DNA of 64,000 nt from Podospora pseudoanserina (GCF_035222485.1 NC_085924.1:3472001-3536000); one strand, 5' to 3'. Positions 21,969 through 35,010 are shown, counted from the first letter of the stretch. Numbers and translations are program-made. The notes: generated from the letters alone by a model not told the origin.

Positions 21969-22446
21969 ATGTCAACCAAAATGTCTGCCGCCTGCATCTT
22001 CTGCAAGATCATCAAGGGTGCTGAACCTCCCCTCCTCAATCCCCTTTCTCACAACCCCTCACTAACCCCCGCTCACAGGTGAAATCCCCTGCTTTAAACT
22101 CTTCGAATCAGACAAAACCCTCGCCTTCCTCGACATCAACCCCCTATCCAAAGGCCACGCCCTCGTCATCCCCAAGCACCACGGCGAGAAGCTCACCGAC
22201 ATCCCCGACGACCAGCTCGGCGAGATCTTGCCCGTCGTCAAAAGGCTCGCTGCCGCCACCGGCGCCAAGGACTGGAACCTGCTGCAAAACAACGGCAAGC
22301 TGGCTCATCAGGAGGTCGGGCATGTGCACTTCCACATGATCCCCAAGCCGAACGAGAAGGAGGGGCTGGGTGTTGGGTGGCCGATGCAGGCGACTGATAT
22401 GGATAAGCTCAAGGCGTTGTTTGAGGATATCAAGGGGAAGATGTAA
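21969..22446 (+). CDS. HIT-family nucleotide hydrolase (Hnt1/HINT-like)
   Basis: Histidine-triad proteins of this type hydrolyse adenosine 5'-monophosphoramidates and related adenylates. Exons: 21969-22017 and 22079-22446, giving 138 residues, the usual size. IFCKIIKGEIPCFKLFES marks the N-terminal HIT block, then LAFLDINPLSKGHALVIPK. The catalytic triad is in GHVHFHMIPKP, with the nucleotide-contact segment WNLLQNNGKLAHQ before it. The intron splits a Gly codon and has a weak GTGCTG donor with a CTAAC branch. The ATG at 21969 is followed by a second in-frame ATG four codons later; either could be used. The third codon positions change from mostly C to mostly G near 22320. Confidence 0.93.
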
Positions 22447-22618
22447 ATCGGAGATATCAATTCCAAACGGAGCTACTGTTGTATCGTCTGTCTGATATAA
22501 TTACGAACCTCCTAAGACGTCAACACACTCCTCTTTTAAGATTTGCTCCTGTCGTTGCAAAAACTTCTTTGACACATATACCCTAATCTCACCGCAACTC
22601 CCATCGAATCAGGAAGCA

Positions 22619-22689
22619 GCATCAGTGGTTTAGTGGTAAAATCCATCGTTGCCATCGATGGGCCCCGTGTTCGATTCACGGCTGATGCA
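22619..22689 (+). tRNA. tRNA-Gly (anticodon GCC)
   Basis: A 71-nt cloverleaf without intron. The acceptor arms GCATCAG and CTGATGC pair perfectly, with discriminator A at 22689. The D arm holds the A box TGGTTTAGTGG, and the T arm GTGTTCGATTCAC holds the B box. The anticodon stem CATCG/CGATG encloses the loop TTGCCAT, with GCC at 22651-22653. It is transcribed by Pol III; TTTT follows six bases after the gene. Confidence 0.97.
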
Positions 22690-23601
22690 TCTAATTTTCT
22701 TTTAGCTTCTTTTTTTCTTTTCTTCTTTTCTTTTTTTTCTTTTCATTTTTTCTTTTTTTTCTGTTTTTCTTCTTTTTTTTTTCTTCTTTTTTTCTTTTCT
22801 TTTTTTTTCATTTTTTTTTTTCACTTTTTTTCTTCCTCTCCCCCCGTCTACTCCACCCCCTTTTTGGTCCATCACCTTCCAGACCAACGGCTTTGAGCTT
22901 TGCAGAAGTGCTTCAGTACCTAGGTAGTTCATCCTCACACTCAAAAGTTTACCTCGACTTAACCTTTCGAGGCTTCACTGCCTGGACCGCTCATCAAACC
23001 AGATGATGATTACATACTTTGCACCATTTATCATCCATTGTTTATAGAAACAACACCATCACACGCGGCCAAAAATGCTGGACTGGATAGATCTTTTCAA
23101 GACTAGAAAAAAAGAAGAAGAAAAGAAAGAGAAAGAAAAACAAAAAGAAAGCGGCTAATAAGTAGCCGAGTAGTGATAAGACGGCTCGGGCCATATCACA
23201 CCACGTTGTTTATGCCGGCAGTGTGTCATTCTAGGTAGTTCTATTTTTCCGTCCACACACGAGCTTTCCCAAACGGTGGGCTTTCTGCCGAATGGGATAG
23301 GGATCGACGACGAACCTTCTGCATCCCTACCTACCTTGCCTACCTTGATTGTTACACGACAGTGACAACGGTGGTTCTTGTGTCGATAGGGTTCATCCGG
23401 CTGGCCGGGTAGAATGCAGGTAGGTATGGGATGAGGGGTTAGGATATGGAAGTGACGGGTGAGGAGGTCAAGGCAGTTTTATATCGTCCGTCCGTCCGTC
23501 CCCGCAATTTCTGTCTCGCTCTTGTCGGGGATTGTTCTCTGTGATGCGATCAAAAGTCATCCACGGCAGCATCACCAAGCATCATCACGAGCGGAGCAAA
23601 A
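22690..23601. other. Intergenic region downstream of the tRNA with a long T-rich tract
   Basis: About 150 bp (22694-22843) is almost pure T with scattered C on the + strand, far more than Pol III termination needs. The rest is the promoter side of the permease gene, with pyrimidine-poor AT-rich DNA and a short A/G-rich stretch (23105-23155). No gene is seen. Confidence 0.65.
22695..22698 (+). terminator. Pol III terminator of tRNA-Gly
   Basis: First T4 run after the tRNA, followed by many longer T runs. Confidence 0.8.
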
Positions 23602-25129
23602 ATGGGACGCCCCTGGTCCCGCAAAGTCACCATCAGAGATGACACCATCACTTCCGCCGCCCACCTCACCCTTCGACAATCCCTCCTCCCCAACCTGCTC
23701 GTCACGACCCTGTTCTTCCTCTGGGGCTTCGCCTACGGCCTCCTCGACGTCCTAAACTCCCACTTCCAGCACCACCTCTCCATCACGCCCACCCTCTCCG
23801 CCCTCCTGTCCACTTCCTACTTCGGAGCCTACTTCCTCCTCCCCCCCACCCTCTCCTCCTTCATCCTCCGCTCCTACGGCTTCCGCGTCACCTTCATGAC
23901 CGGCCTGGCAATCTTCTCCATCGGCTGCCTCCTCTTCTGGCCCTCGGGTGCCTACTCCTCCTTTGGCGGCTTCTGCGGCAGCATGTTCGTTGTCGGGGCT
24001 GGGCTCGCCACCTTGGAGACGGCCGCCGATCCCTTTCTTTCCATCTGCGGTCCCCCGCGATACTCGGAGATACGCCTCAACCTGGCGCAAGCAGTTCAAG
24101 GGGTTGGCTCCTTCGTCGCGCCGTTGCTGGCGTCAAGGGTGTTTTTCGGAAAGGGACTCGAAGAGCAGGGGGGGGAGGGGCTGAAGAACGTTCAATGGGT
24201 CTATCTCGGGGTGGCGGGGTTCGACGTGTTGTTGGTCGCGTTGTTTTGGGTGGTGCCCATGGTGGAGGTGACGGATGCGGATATGGGGTTGCAGGAGAGT
24301 CAGATTGACGGACCGAGAGAGGTGGGACCTTTCAGGAGACAGTACAACCTCTTCCTTGCCGTCTGGAGCCAGTTCTGTTATGTCGGGGCGCAGGTCGCTG
24401 TTGCGGTGAGTTTTTCTGACCGCAAGAAAGGGGAAAGTGGCTGACAGAGGACAGAACTACTTTATCAACTTTTGCGAGGAAGCCGGTCGGGATAGGGCTA
24501 CTTCTTCTGACCTCCTGGCTGTGGGCCAAGGACTGTACGCCTTCAACCGGTTCGTGGCTGGGGGGTTGCTGACTATTCCTGCGTTCAAGCCGAGGTATAT
24601 GCTTGCTGCTTATCTCGGACTATGCTTCGTCTTTGTCACGGCGGCGATGAACACCGCCGGAGCGACATCAATCGCGATGTTGATGCTCGTTTTGTGTTTC
24701 GAGTCTTGCTGTTTTGCAACCATATTCACTCTCGGGCTGAGGGGGTTGGGGAGACACACCAAGATGGGGGGATCGTTGCTTGTGGCCGCCATTTCGGGGG
24801 GCATGGTCTTTCCGCCCATGATGGGGGCGGTGGTGAGCGCGAGGGATGCGCATACTGCGATGGCGATCCCAATGATGGGGTATATTTTGGCTTTTGTGTA
24901 AGTTCTTCCTGGAAGGAGGGTGTCAAGGAGACTGGCTGATGTTGATGATAGGTATCCGGTGTACGTCAATATCTGGAAGAAGGATGTGATGGATAGCCAT
25001 CGTGAGACGACGGTCGGTATTGAGAAGCCGGCTGTTGGTGAGAAGGCGTTGCAACTAGAGGAGCAACGTTCAAAGACGGAGAAGGAGCATGCTGAGGAGG
25101 GACCGGACATCCGGGTGGTGTCAAAGTAG
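23602..25129 (+). CDS. FHS/FucP-type MFS sugar permease
   Basis: Major facilitator of the fucose-galactose-glucose:H+ symporter family; plasma membrane; the substrate is not predictable from sequence. Exons: 23602-24405, 24455-24897, 24952-25129, giving 474 residues. The first helix carries the family motif FFLWGFAYGLLDVLNSHFQ, followed by helices with STSYFGAYFLLPPTLS and FMTGLAIFSIGCLLFW. Another signature is GAGLATLETAADPFLS, then RLNLAQAVQGVGS. The second half has GLYAFNRFVAGGLL, TIFTLGLRGLGRHTKMGGS and MGAVVSARDAHTAMAIPMMG. The tail is Lys/Glu-rich and cytosolic. Both introns have good splice sites, and all three exons join in frame. It stands alone, without catabolic neighbours. Codons switch from C-ending (first half) to G-ending after about 24150. 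Confidence 0.92.
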
Positions 25130-25946
25130 AAGACGACCTGTTCCATTGTGCTATGTGGCTAGATAACTCCTCCTCTGCTCTTGTACCTCCAGTTTGACCC
25201 CGAAACGGCTTTCGTAACCGGCCACTCCACGGCTTGGCCGGTGAGCTTTTTGCTAACCTCTGCGTTATTTTCCTTCATGTCACACTGGCTACCTTCCGGC
25301 CTTTTCTTTTTTCTTGTGTCTGCTGTACTCATTTGTTTTTGTTTTGTCTACCGGTGGTACCCAGAAGCCATCTCCCACCGACCTTGTAAGCCTCCCTCCA
25401 TGGCTACATCAAAATAAGAAACGGGGAGTGGCTTGCACAAGCACAACGCTTCCCCGTCTTTGGCTTGGCCTACCCGCCCGCCCTTTCCCTCCCGGCTTTT
25501 GTTCAGGACCACCCCTGACCTGAGAGATCGAGATCGAAAGATCCGGGACAAGGTTTCACAGTCGCATGTCCTGTGGGGCAACACATCGACGAGAAAAACT
25601 GGATCACGAAATCAGAAGCTGGCACTTATCAATTCATTCCTACCGCTACTTCCTACTCGCCTGCTTGATCAAGCAAACTTTCGTAGTAGAGGCATATTTT
25701 CTCATTTTTCATCAGTATAACTCTTCTCCCACCCTCTCCTTCGCAAACCCCACACCCTCGCTCGATACCGCTAGGTTGAACATCCAGGAGGGTAGGTTTC
25801 GTAAATCTCGAGTCTCGATTTGCTGTCCAGAAGCAAGTAGCAAAGAAACAAGCTGGACACGAGGGGGAAAAAGTACACAACTCTACGCCGTGCTTTTCCC
25901 CTCCGTCATCCTCATATCCCCGAGACTGGTTCAGCACTAATCTCAT
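25130..25946. other. Convergent 3' intergenic region
   Basis: 817 bp between the permease and eIF2A stops. Short frames only; it would hold two 3' UTRs. No gene is seen. Confidence 0.6.
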
Positions 25947-28098
25947 CTACTGCTCCCTCTCCAGCGCCTCAAGCTCCTTCATGACAGATGGCTTGGTAGC
26001 AATCTTCTTCACCTGCGTATCCTCCAGTTTCTCACCACCAGCATGTCTCATCTCCAGGTCCTCGATGGCCCGGATCTTCTTCTGCAAGCTGCGAATCTTC
26101 TTGGCGTTGGCGCTTTGGGCAGGCGTCATAGCACCGTCACCGCCGCCGAGAGGGGAACCTCCTTGAGGCTGCTGCTGCTGCTGCTGCTGCTGCGCCGACT
26201 GTCCAAAGTGGCCGGGTCGGCTCTGGGAGCGGGCACGGTGCGTGTTGCTACGGTTGCGACCGTTGAAGTTGTTGCGAGACTGGCTGCGGTGCTGGGAGCT
26301 GTGGCCCTGACCCTGGTTACGGCGTTCGGGACTGCGGCCCTCAGCAGGGGAGCCGTTGCCATGTTCTCGGGGTGGAGGCGCAAGGCCACCCTCGGAGCCG
26401 GGAGCATCCGTGGCATTGCCCTCGCCCTCCTTGGCCTTCTTGTTCCTCTTCTTCTTGTTCTTGGCCGCCGCTTTGGAAAGATCGCCGCCATCAGCAGCGA
26501 TGGCACCGGGAATGCCGGCGGGCCTTGTGAATTCGGCACCGGGGATTTGGTTGCGGGGGCGACCAAAACCGTTGGGCCCAATCTGGGGCACACCGTTGCT
26601 AACCGTGTGCGCAGCCCCGCCCTCGTCCTCGCGCTTGAAGTGAAGGGGGGTGGACGAGCCACGGGCTCCAGGAGGACGGTAGGCGCCCACGGGCTTGGAA
26701 GGCGTCTTCACCGTGCCCAAATATTTCAGAGCAGACGGGTGGGGGGTCGGCACAGGGTGCAGCGGGTCCCCGGCCGGGAGGGCATCCGCAGCCGCGGGAC
26801 GCCACATGACGTTGTACAGCTCGTTGAAATCCTCGTTGTACACGATGCCACCGCCAACGTGCCAGAGCTTGACGCCGTTGTCCACGCGAAGGCGCGGCGA
26901 GGTGGTGGCCGTCATGATGTAGCGACTGTCGGGACTCCATTGGCAGACGCTGGGGTTGCCACTCTCAATCGTCGTGACCTTGCGGTTGTCCTTCTCGAGA
27001 TCGTACACATCGATCTGACCAGCCAAGTTGCCGAAGCCGGCAACGAGAGCAAAGCGGCCGGTGGGCGAGAAGATGATGGTGTTGCGCGGTCCCAGAGGGA
27101 AGGAGTGGGTAGGCACAGCCCGGTGGTTGAAGATGGTGGTCTTGGCGGGCATGTAGCCGTAGACGACACCAAACTCCTTGGAGTTGGGCGACCACGACAC
27201 ATCATGGATGGGGCCTTCCTTGTCCAGGGTGATCCTGGCATCAAAAGAGCCGTTGGCACTCAGGAGATACATGTTGGTCTCTCCGTAGTAGCTCTTGTTG
27301 GACTTGTCCACCTCTGTTTGTGCCAGCACAATCAGGTTGGTGCCCAGCGCGTTCCACTTGAGCTGGACCTTGTCGCCCTTGAAAAATGTCTTTTGCGAGA
27401 TCGGACTGCTGAACTGGGGGACGTTGTAGACCTTGACGGCGGCCGGTTGACCCTGGAGAAGTCAGGGTTAGCAAACTGTTCGAGCGTCAGGAATCGAGCG
27501 TTGAAGAACATACCTTGCGCTCGGGGATGAAGACGGCCACGTTTTGGCTCTTCCCAGGCGCGATAGCAAAGTCGGTGACGCCCTCGGCGCGGAGACGGTT
27601 CCAAGGCGCCGACAGGTCGTTGCTGTTGTAGAACTGGACCTCATTGGTGACAAGACGAGCGCAGAACTTCTCATCGGCCGTGTACTGCAGGTTCCAGCCC
27701 GACATGTTCTTGTAGACAAACCTGCCTAGCGGCTGCTTTTCCTGGCCTTCGGGGACGTCCTCGATGGTGCGCCAGACCTTGACGTTCTTGGTAGCGTCAC
27801 CATTCTCATCCTTGGCGGGACGCTCCCAGGTGCTCATGTAGGTACCGCCTGGGGAGAAGCTGATCTCGTACACCATGGGGAGTGGGAGGCTGGTCAAGAC
27901 GTGGCCGACCGAGGCGTCGACAACCGAGATGCCGTCGTTGGTAGCATAGGCAAAGTAGCGGCCGCATGGCGAGTAGACACAACACCGGAGATTCCCTTGG
28001 GGCTTGACGAACCCAGGGAGGGCTTCGTAGACAGGCGCAGCGTCAAAGACGCCGATGGCCGTCTGGGTTCGGTAGGCAAACTGCAAAGGACTGGCCAT
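25947..28098 (-). CDS. eIF2A: Eukaryotic translation initiation factor 2A
   Basis: eIF2A is a WD-repeat factor that binds 40S subunits and supports alternative or non-AUG initiation. Exons: 28098-27514 and 27452-25947, giving 696 residues. Residues 1-430 form a beta-propeller: FAYRTQTAIGVFDAAP, CVYSPCGRYFAYATNDG, FKGDKVQLKWNALGTNLIV, GPIHDVSWSPNSKEFGVVYG, TIIFSPTGRFALVAGFGNLA, NEDFNELYNVMWRP. The C-terminal third is disordered and Arg/Gly/Ser/Gln-rich, with a CAG-coded Gln run (26171-26193) and a Lys-rich patch. It ends in the conserved helix KKIRSLQKKIRAIEDLE. The intron splits after ERK with GTATGT and a GCTAAC branch. Codons are C-ending throughout, like fks1. Confidence 0.95.
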
Positions 28099-31000
28099 GA
28101 CTAGTCAAAGTCACAGATGGTCGCGATGTAGGTAGGGGGGGGGGCGTTTTCTTTCGGGTTTTGGGCGTTCCTGATGATGTTCCCGGTGGAGGATTGATGC
28201 GCAAGAGAGGGGCCGAGGAGGGTCACGCAAGCGATTGTTTTCTTTGTCACAAAGGCGATCGAGGAGGCTTGGGTTGGACCGTGGAGCGAGCGCAGAGGGT
28301 CTGTCTGGCAAGCAGCAAGTAGTTTGGCAGGGCCTTTGGCTGAAGAAAAAAAAAGCGGGACGAGTGGCTCGGACAGGGAGGCGGCACTCGGGATTCAGGT
28401 TGAGCGTTGCAGGGCAGCAGCACGAACACGCGACGGCGACAGTGGGTTTGTCGGGTCGAGGCTGGAGCTGAAGCTGAAGCTGGACGCAAAGAAATAAAAA
28501 ACCGACCGTCGATTGGGGGGGAGGGAAGACTGGAGGGAGACGGCGAAAGAAGAAGAGAAGCACCCTAGGGGAAGGTTGGCGAAGGCGGTGCGTGTGTGTG
28601 TGTGTGTGTGTGTGCTGGGACACCGAAGAGGATGGGCTGCGGGAGGAAAAGGGGAGGAGGAGGATGGAGGGTTCCACGATATCGTGATCATTTTTTTACC
28701 ATTTTTTAGTCGCTGATTCAGGCCTGGCCCGCCCCACCCCCAACCCAACTGCCACCACCCCCAACCCTGGAGTAGGCCATCTCGACTCAGGCGACCGGCA
28801 TGTTCGCTGTAACGTTCTACTATTTTACCACTCGGCAACAGTTGCCCTTCCACTGTTCATTTTCTCAACAGCGATATCTATGTTACCTATGCTGCCTTTT
28901 CATTGAAGAGCCCCCATTCGACCCAACAGTGCTCGGGGTTGCCAACTTATCAGCGGCCCGGGATTTGGGCAATGGAGCAACTGATACGAACTGCTCAGTG
29001 CTGTCTTATTGCTTTAGTTTATCCAAATCTATGATTTCTGCCGTTTGATCACAGGCCACTCCGCACAATGGATGCCAATTCTTTATTCTCAACGCCGCAC
29101 CTTCAACCCTAAAGATTGGGAGGAGGCGAAAGCGCTTGCAAAAGGCTCAGAACAAGGCCCAGAACAAGGCCCACGACTCCACCGTTGACGGGGGTGCACG
29201 GGCCGCCCGTCAACAGCCGCTGACACTCCACCCCGCTGACACTCGTAGGGCTGTCAGCTGTTCAGCCGCACTCAACGTCCGCCTCACCACCCCTTGACAG
29301 ATTCAACACCAAGATGATAGTATTATCCGTTGTTTATTTTCCAAGGTATCTGTTTTTTTTTTTTTGTTTTTTTTGGAAGCATTATCAGACGCGAAGGGGA
29401 ATTCTGCATACGAGGCAGACTTTTGTCGGAGTTCTTAAATGCTTACTGAGCAATATCTTGTCGTAGTCTATTTTTCCATCTACAACTTGCTACTCTGAGA
29501 GCTATCTGGCATTTTATTAGATTAAAAACCAGGCAATAAGATGGGAGGGGGCCACCATCCCCTCGAATGGTCTGTCAACGTGGCCCGTCCCAGTGACCGA
29601 ATCGAACCCTGCCATGAACCAGACAAGGGGCATGGCGAAAGGACGACTACACATGCGGAAGACGCATAGGATGCCCTGTATTTGTAAATGGGTCTTGCGT
29701 GTAGGGAACTGCGGTTCAGAAACATGTCGAATGTGTGTTGCGGGTGGAAGAGCGCGTATAGCTTACCTACCTACCTAGGTGGAAAGAGCTGGGGACAATG
29801 GGGCGAAGACCATGAAAAGCTCATCGTCGCCGATGGTTTGTTTGTTGCAGGACGGAAGTTAGAAAGGCCCGGGAGGGTGTTGGGCTGGACAACTAAAGAA
29901 ACTGGGAGAATATTGAGTGGGGAGGTTTGGTGGACAATACGACTTGTCTTTTGGAAGAGTTGAGAGGGTTCATTGACTGCCTGTCTACCCATGATGCAAG
30001 ACAAAGTCTCTAAACCAATGAGACATTGTTTGAGAAGGTTGGATTTGTTTCTATCGGGATTGTTCCCAATCATATGTCATCTTTGTTAGGAAGTGCTGCC
30101 GAAAGCAAAGATACTTGAAAGAGGAGGACCACTCGACCATGAGCTTTCAGACCAGGACATGTGTACTGGAATATTGTTGAAGATTAGGGATGTATAAGAG
30201 CGTGTCGCATTTTTCTTGAAATAGATTTCACAGTATCTGTAACTCCCTCGATTAGCAAGCATGCGTTGAGCAGAATTTAGGGGATGGTACTGCAAGACAG
30301 GAAAACGTGGAATAACCATCCCTCTCGTAACATCTTCCAGATATAAATTGACCTTTTAGAAGCCGAGGTAAATTTCCAAAGCCTGTCGAGTATCTAGGTG
30401 TCTTTGAAGCCCTGCTGGCTACCATTGAGTGAGACTTTGCCCTCTTGTAACAGGTGATTCAAAGGGTCATCTCATGATGTGTGTTACGACTCTGTAGCGC
30501 CGGTCTTTTAAGGTGTCCACAGCGTGATAAGGGCGCCATAGTCCTAGAGCAACAGAGACAAAAACGACAAACCAAGAACATCGTCTCTTCGACAAGTCAT
30601 CATTTTTCACCCACCTGACAGCACGTTTGTCAGCAACAATTCTTCAAACCCCCGGCCCGCCCACCCGCTTCTAGTCTCACAACGCTCGGCTCGGCAATGC
30701 AATGCAATGCAGCTCGCCCCGTCACGTCACCCAACCCTTTTCCAAGCGGAAAAACTATCAAGTTGGCTACCATCAATCTTGGCTGCCTTTATGAGGAGAG
30801 ATCGAAAGCGTAGGAATAACCAATGCTTACGGCAGAGATTACAAATGATCATGAAGACCTGTTCCTTGGCCAAGCCAACACGCATACCTGGGTAATCTAA
30901 TGCGAATCCGCGAACTACTACAAATCACAACTAGCTACATTTGCGAGAAAAGTACCTTACATATCCCACCCATCCCTTCAAGATACGCCTTTCCCCTGGC

Positions 31001-31851
31001 AGGTATTTGTCATGTACCAAGTACAGTTACATCAGCCTCGTGAACTGCATACAAACACCCAACTCACAGCCTCATGATGCTTCCCTTATAGCCATACAGC
31101 TTCACCCCAACACACTGAAGACCCATCGCTTACTCCGCGAAGAGTGAACATCATTCCTCTAATAACCCCCTTCCCCCCTCCGCTTCCAAGCGAATCCCCT
31201 GCAAAGACCTTACTCACCTTCCTCGCCTCTACCCTCATGAACCCTGTTTCATACTGCCAAGTTCCACCCCCTTTTTGCCCCTATCTCAACCACCAAAAAG
31301 ACCCTATCACGGCTTTCCCCGTTGGATGTCAAAAAAGTATAAAACACACAAATAGTACATTGCTTTTGTAACTACCTACTAAAGTACATAGAGTACACTA
31401 TTAATCCAGTTCCAATATCCATGCGTGTACTTAACCCCCCCCCCCCAAGCTTATGTATGTACGTAATTCTCCCCCCTCTGCCTAGCAGTGGCGGTGTTAT
31501 TTCCATATGTATGTTGTTGCTCACTCAATCCAGTCTCCCGTCCTGACGTATATTCAACGAATCGCCAGCCAGCCAGCGGATCAGACTCCAGGTCTAGAAC
31601 ATCAACATCGTACACCCTCCTCTCGTCTCGTCTCACTCCCACCCCTTTCGCCTCACCGCCCCTTTGACCACTCCCACTCACTCCCTCGTCCCCTAGAGTC
31701 TGATATTCAACCCCCATCCCTCCCTCCCCTCGCCCCCAGCCCCGTCCACCCACTCCAATACCCGACCATCTTCCACGCCCCCCTCAGGCAAACCCCCCAT
31801 TCCCCTCCCCATCAAACTCCCTCCCCAGCTCAAACAACGTCCTCATGACCC
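28099..31851. other. 3.75-kb gap without recognised gene
   Basis: Between the eIF2A start and the DUF4243 stop. It holds the eIF2A promoter, a (GT)n microsatellite, a T-run (29347-29371) and AT-rich DNA from about 29300 to 31450. All frames are short and lack domains. The last part, near 31784-31851, may encode the displaced C-terminus of the DUF4243 protein. Confidence 0.5.
28592..28614. repeat. (GT)n microsatellite
   Basis: Eleven GT units about 500 bp upstream of the eIF2A start. Confidence 0.95.
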
Positions 31852-33020
31852 TCAGCCAAGGCCCATTCCCCACCTACCCTGGCCCGTCCCCCCCTCGTTG
31901 CAAAACACGTCGTAAACCGCCCGCCAATCATGCCCCTCCTGTAGCTCCATCCCCATCAGCAACTCCCCATCCACCACCGGCCTCAACTGCGTAACATAAA
32001 CCAAAACAAACAACAGCCAAACCCCCCTCGCAACCACAACCCTCTGCGTCCCCTCCTCCAGAATAGAGAGCACAACCCTCAAAGAATTAACGGCCGTGAC
32101 AAGATGCGCAAGATAAAAATCAAACGCCGGCCTCTCCGGCTTGTGCGTGGCCGTGAGCAGCAAAACAGAAAGCGAAGCCAGCTGGGGGAGAAGCAGCGAT
32201 AAATTCCGACAGTCCAGCTGCTGGACGTACTCCACCACCGCCGCCCTTGCCGACGGGTTGGACAGGATCTGGCTGATGTTGTGATATCCCGCTCCCCCCT
32301 TCATCACGCCGCTGAACCGCCCGTCGTAGGCTACCCTTCTTAGTAGCTCCTCTGGCCCGAGGAGTTCTGATGCCGGGCGGGCGAGCTGGCTGCTTGTTAG
32401 GAGGTCATAGATGCCGGGCTGCCAGTCTACGGCTGAGAGGGTGAGGGATTGGGCTACCAGGATTGCGGAGCGGAGCTCTATCCCATCCGACAGAAAGGTG
32501 AGGGGGAGGCCGAGGGAGGAGAAGAGGCCGTAGACGAGGGGTACGGGGCCCGAGAAGAGCTGGGAGAGGGCTAGGGCGGTCGAGTTGGAGTTGTATTGGT
32601 TGTTGAGGAGGGAGAAGTAGGTCATGAAGGCGCGCTGGAAGCGTTTGTCGCCTAGGAGGGCGGTTTTGGTTGCTTCGTCGGTGACTGTGAGCTTGTTAGT
32701 ACCCCAAGTGCCTAGGTGGTGAGAGAGAGGGAGAAGGGGGCAGTGGCTTACTGCTGCCCGGGGATGGGGTCCAGGTGTGGAGGCTGTCTTTGCGGCAGCG
32801 GTAGGCGTGTTTGAGCATCTCCGGGGAGGCATCAAGGAAGAGGAGGGTGGCGAGGACCTTGGGGGGCCGAGTCAGTCTAGCTGGTCATGGGAAGAATGGA
32901 GGAGGCAAAGCATACTGTGGGGATGTCGTTATGGCGCCCATCCTGTTGGATCAGGGCGTGTTCGACATGGCTTTTGATCAGTTTGCTATCAAAGACAGGG
33001 CGGGAGTTTTGCTGGCCCAT
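31852..33020 (-). CDS. Questin-oxidase-like protein (DUF4243 family)
   Basis: The family includes Baeyer-Villiger-type questin oxidases of anthraquinone pathways, but many members stand alone with unknown substrate. Exons: 33020-32916, 32857-32752, 32684-31852, giving 347 residues. Family features: KSHVEHALIQQDGRHNDIPT, LFLDASPEMLKHAYR, FQRAFMTYFSLLNNQY, PLVYGLFSSLGLPLTFLSDG, and HPLVHL-like helices replaced here by FDFYLAHLVTAVNSLRVV. The main frame ends in GRWGMGLG. A second frame just downstream (stop at 31784) reads LRVMRTLFELGREFDGEGN, which looks like the normal family C-terminus, so a one-base frame change near 31868-31871 or a sequence error is likely. There is no polyketide synthase or other biosynthetic gene nearby. 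Confidence 0.75.
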
Positions 33021-34964
33021 TTTGATAGAGAATAGACAGATATGGGAGGGATATCGATACCGGGATATTCTGAAGACACTGGCTGCAGAGACGAATCCCA
33101 TCACACTGCTGACTGAGCTGCCCTTTATATCCATTCTCAGAGTAGCAACGCCCAGGTACCGGACCGTCCCGCCCAGGTGCCGGTTACCCAGTTATCCTTC
33201 CCAAGCATTGCAAATACCAACACCCCATGATGCAGAGTTCTTGGAATCCTCGGAAGCTTATCGACGTCGGTGACGGATGAACCTGGGTTTGTCGAGCTGG
33301 GCGGACGCGGGATGACAGCGGGGGACCGATCCGGTGGCGGTCTTGGAAGCCTATCGATGTCTCGACAGGCCCATCCCATCACCAAGGTTTGGTCAGCCCG
33401 GACATAGCTATTGGACAGGTTGCGCTGTCAGAAGTGCTGGGGGAGATCACGACGATCGGCCTTGTGTGTGGGAAGACGGGGAAATTTGATGGAGCGGGCG
33501 TCTTGTGAAAGTGACGCGGGTTCTACACGAACGAAGCTGAGTCGCCGAAGCCTCCAAAAGTGCGGCATGGGGGTCACCGTTGACGACACGGAGGGAGGGT
33601 ACGGGCTTCTGTGAGGTGCGAGGTGTCATTATCGATGTTTGCCGCCGCCGCCGTGGCAGGGCACAGCTGGTCGATATGACTGCATATCCCTAGAGGGCTA
33701 TCCGTGAGTGAGCGGTGATGGTAGTCTGAGGTGAATGGGAACGGGAGGCTTGGCAGGAACATCAAGGCTGAGGCGACGGTATAGGGCCGAGGAGGAGGTC
33801 GAAAGATAGGATGAGGTGAGGTTCAAGGTGACAGCAGCGGGAAGCACGTCAAGTTCTCAAAAGCTCCGCTTGGCCCAACACGAATTGCAGGTCGTTGCAA
33901 CCTGAGCACACGAGGGACTATTGTCGATATAAGGCTATGATTGGCTGAGGCTGGCCGATCACGACCTCGGTCAGAGATCCCTCCCGGCCAGTTGGGAACG
34001 CCTGCAAGGTCCCCAGCAGCCACTTAGAGTTGCAGGTCACAGCCGCAGCCACACCGCAGAGGGCTGTCGTTTTCCCATCCATCGGCGGCCCATTCGCCGA
34101 CCCTTCCGAACCTCCCCCAAGCACATCAATTATTCATCATCCATAGCCCGCCTGGCAGGTCATCATCGACAACGTCACTTACAAATTACTTACTGCAGGA
34201 GGACACCGACTAATGCTGTGCAAGGGAACTTCTGGAATCATCTTGCATAGGCACGCTTGCTGTTGCTGCGACGTTACACATTAGTTACCTCACCTCGATT
34301 CTGCACAACCGCCTCATCACCTCTTGGCTCTATCGAAGATAGGTATCCGCCATTCTTATACGTTTATACACACCTCCCGACACCTCGGCATAACTACCTC
34401 ATGATACCCATCCCTCCAGCTTACACAGCCGTCTCATAATCCTGATCCTCGTGCTCGTTGCCACCCGCTAGCTCGGTTCGAGCAGGAGCAAGCGATGAAT
34501 TGCAGTCTCAGATCTGTGTGCGACTCTCTCTCCAGTCGTCGCGGCGACGCTCGACGCGATCCGATGTGATGCGATGCGAGATCCCCCTTCTTCGACAGGA
34601 TCGCCCCCCCAGACGCCTCAAGTGCCCTGCTGTTTCGGGTGCAGCTAGTGTCACGGCCGCATTAGCATGTCTCGCTCATTGCTTGCAGCTTCAGCTCGAC
34701 CTGCCATCCCATCGTCACCCCTTACCCTTAGCCTCGAACCCGGCACTTGGAGACTGGGATTCCCCAGCAAACAACAAGCTCCCTCTCAGCCAACCCGTGC
34801 CTGCGTCTATAGGCAGAGGGATCCAACGCCGATCAGCTTTACCAAGCAGTCTCTGATATTGCCAGGCCTACCTGGCTTTGTTTTGTTTACTGGAAAGGGG
34901 TCCAGAGTAATGTCCGACACACGGCTGTCCTACAAGGACACCATCAGGTCGCTTGCTACCTAAC

Positions 34965-35010
<46 letters not shown>

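Noticed and set aside
26043-27530. 495-codon + strand frame across eIF2A
   Set aside because: Antisense shadow of a C-ending gene; no motifs.
29590-29640. B-box-like GGGTTCGATTC on the minus strand
   Set aside because: No paired T stem, A box or acceptor stem can be drawn around it.
31852-33020. Secondary-metabolite cluster around the questin-oxidase-like gene
   Set aside because: No synthase, tailoring enzyme, transporter or cluster regulator lies within 10 kb; neighbours are eIF2A and a wall protein.
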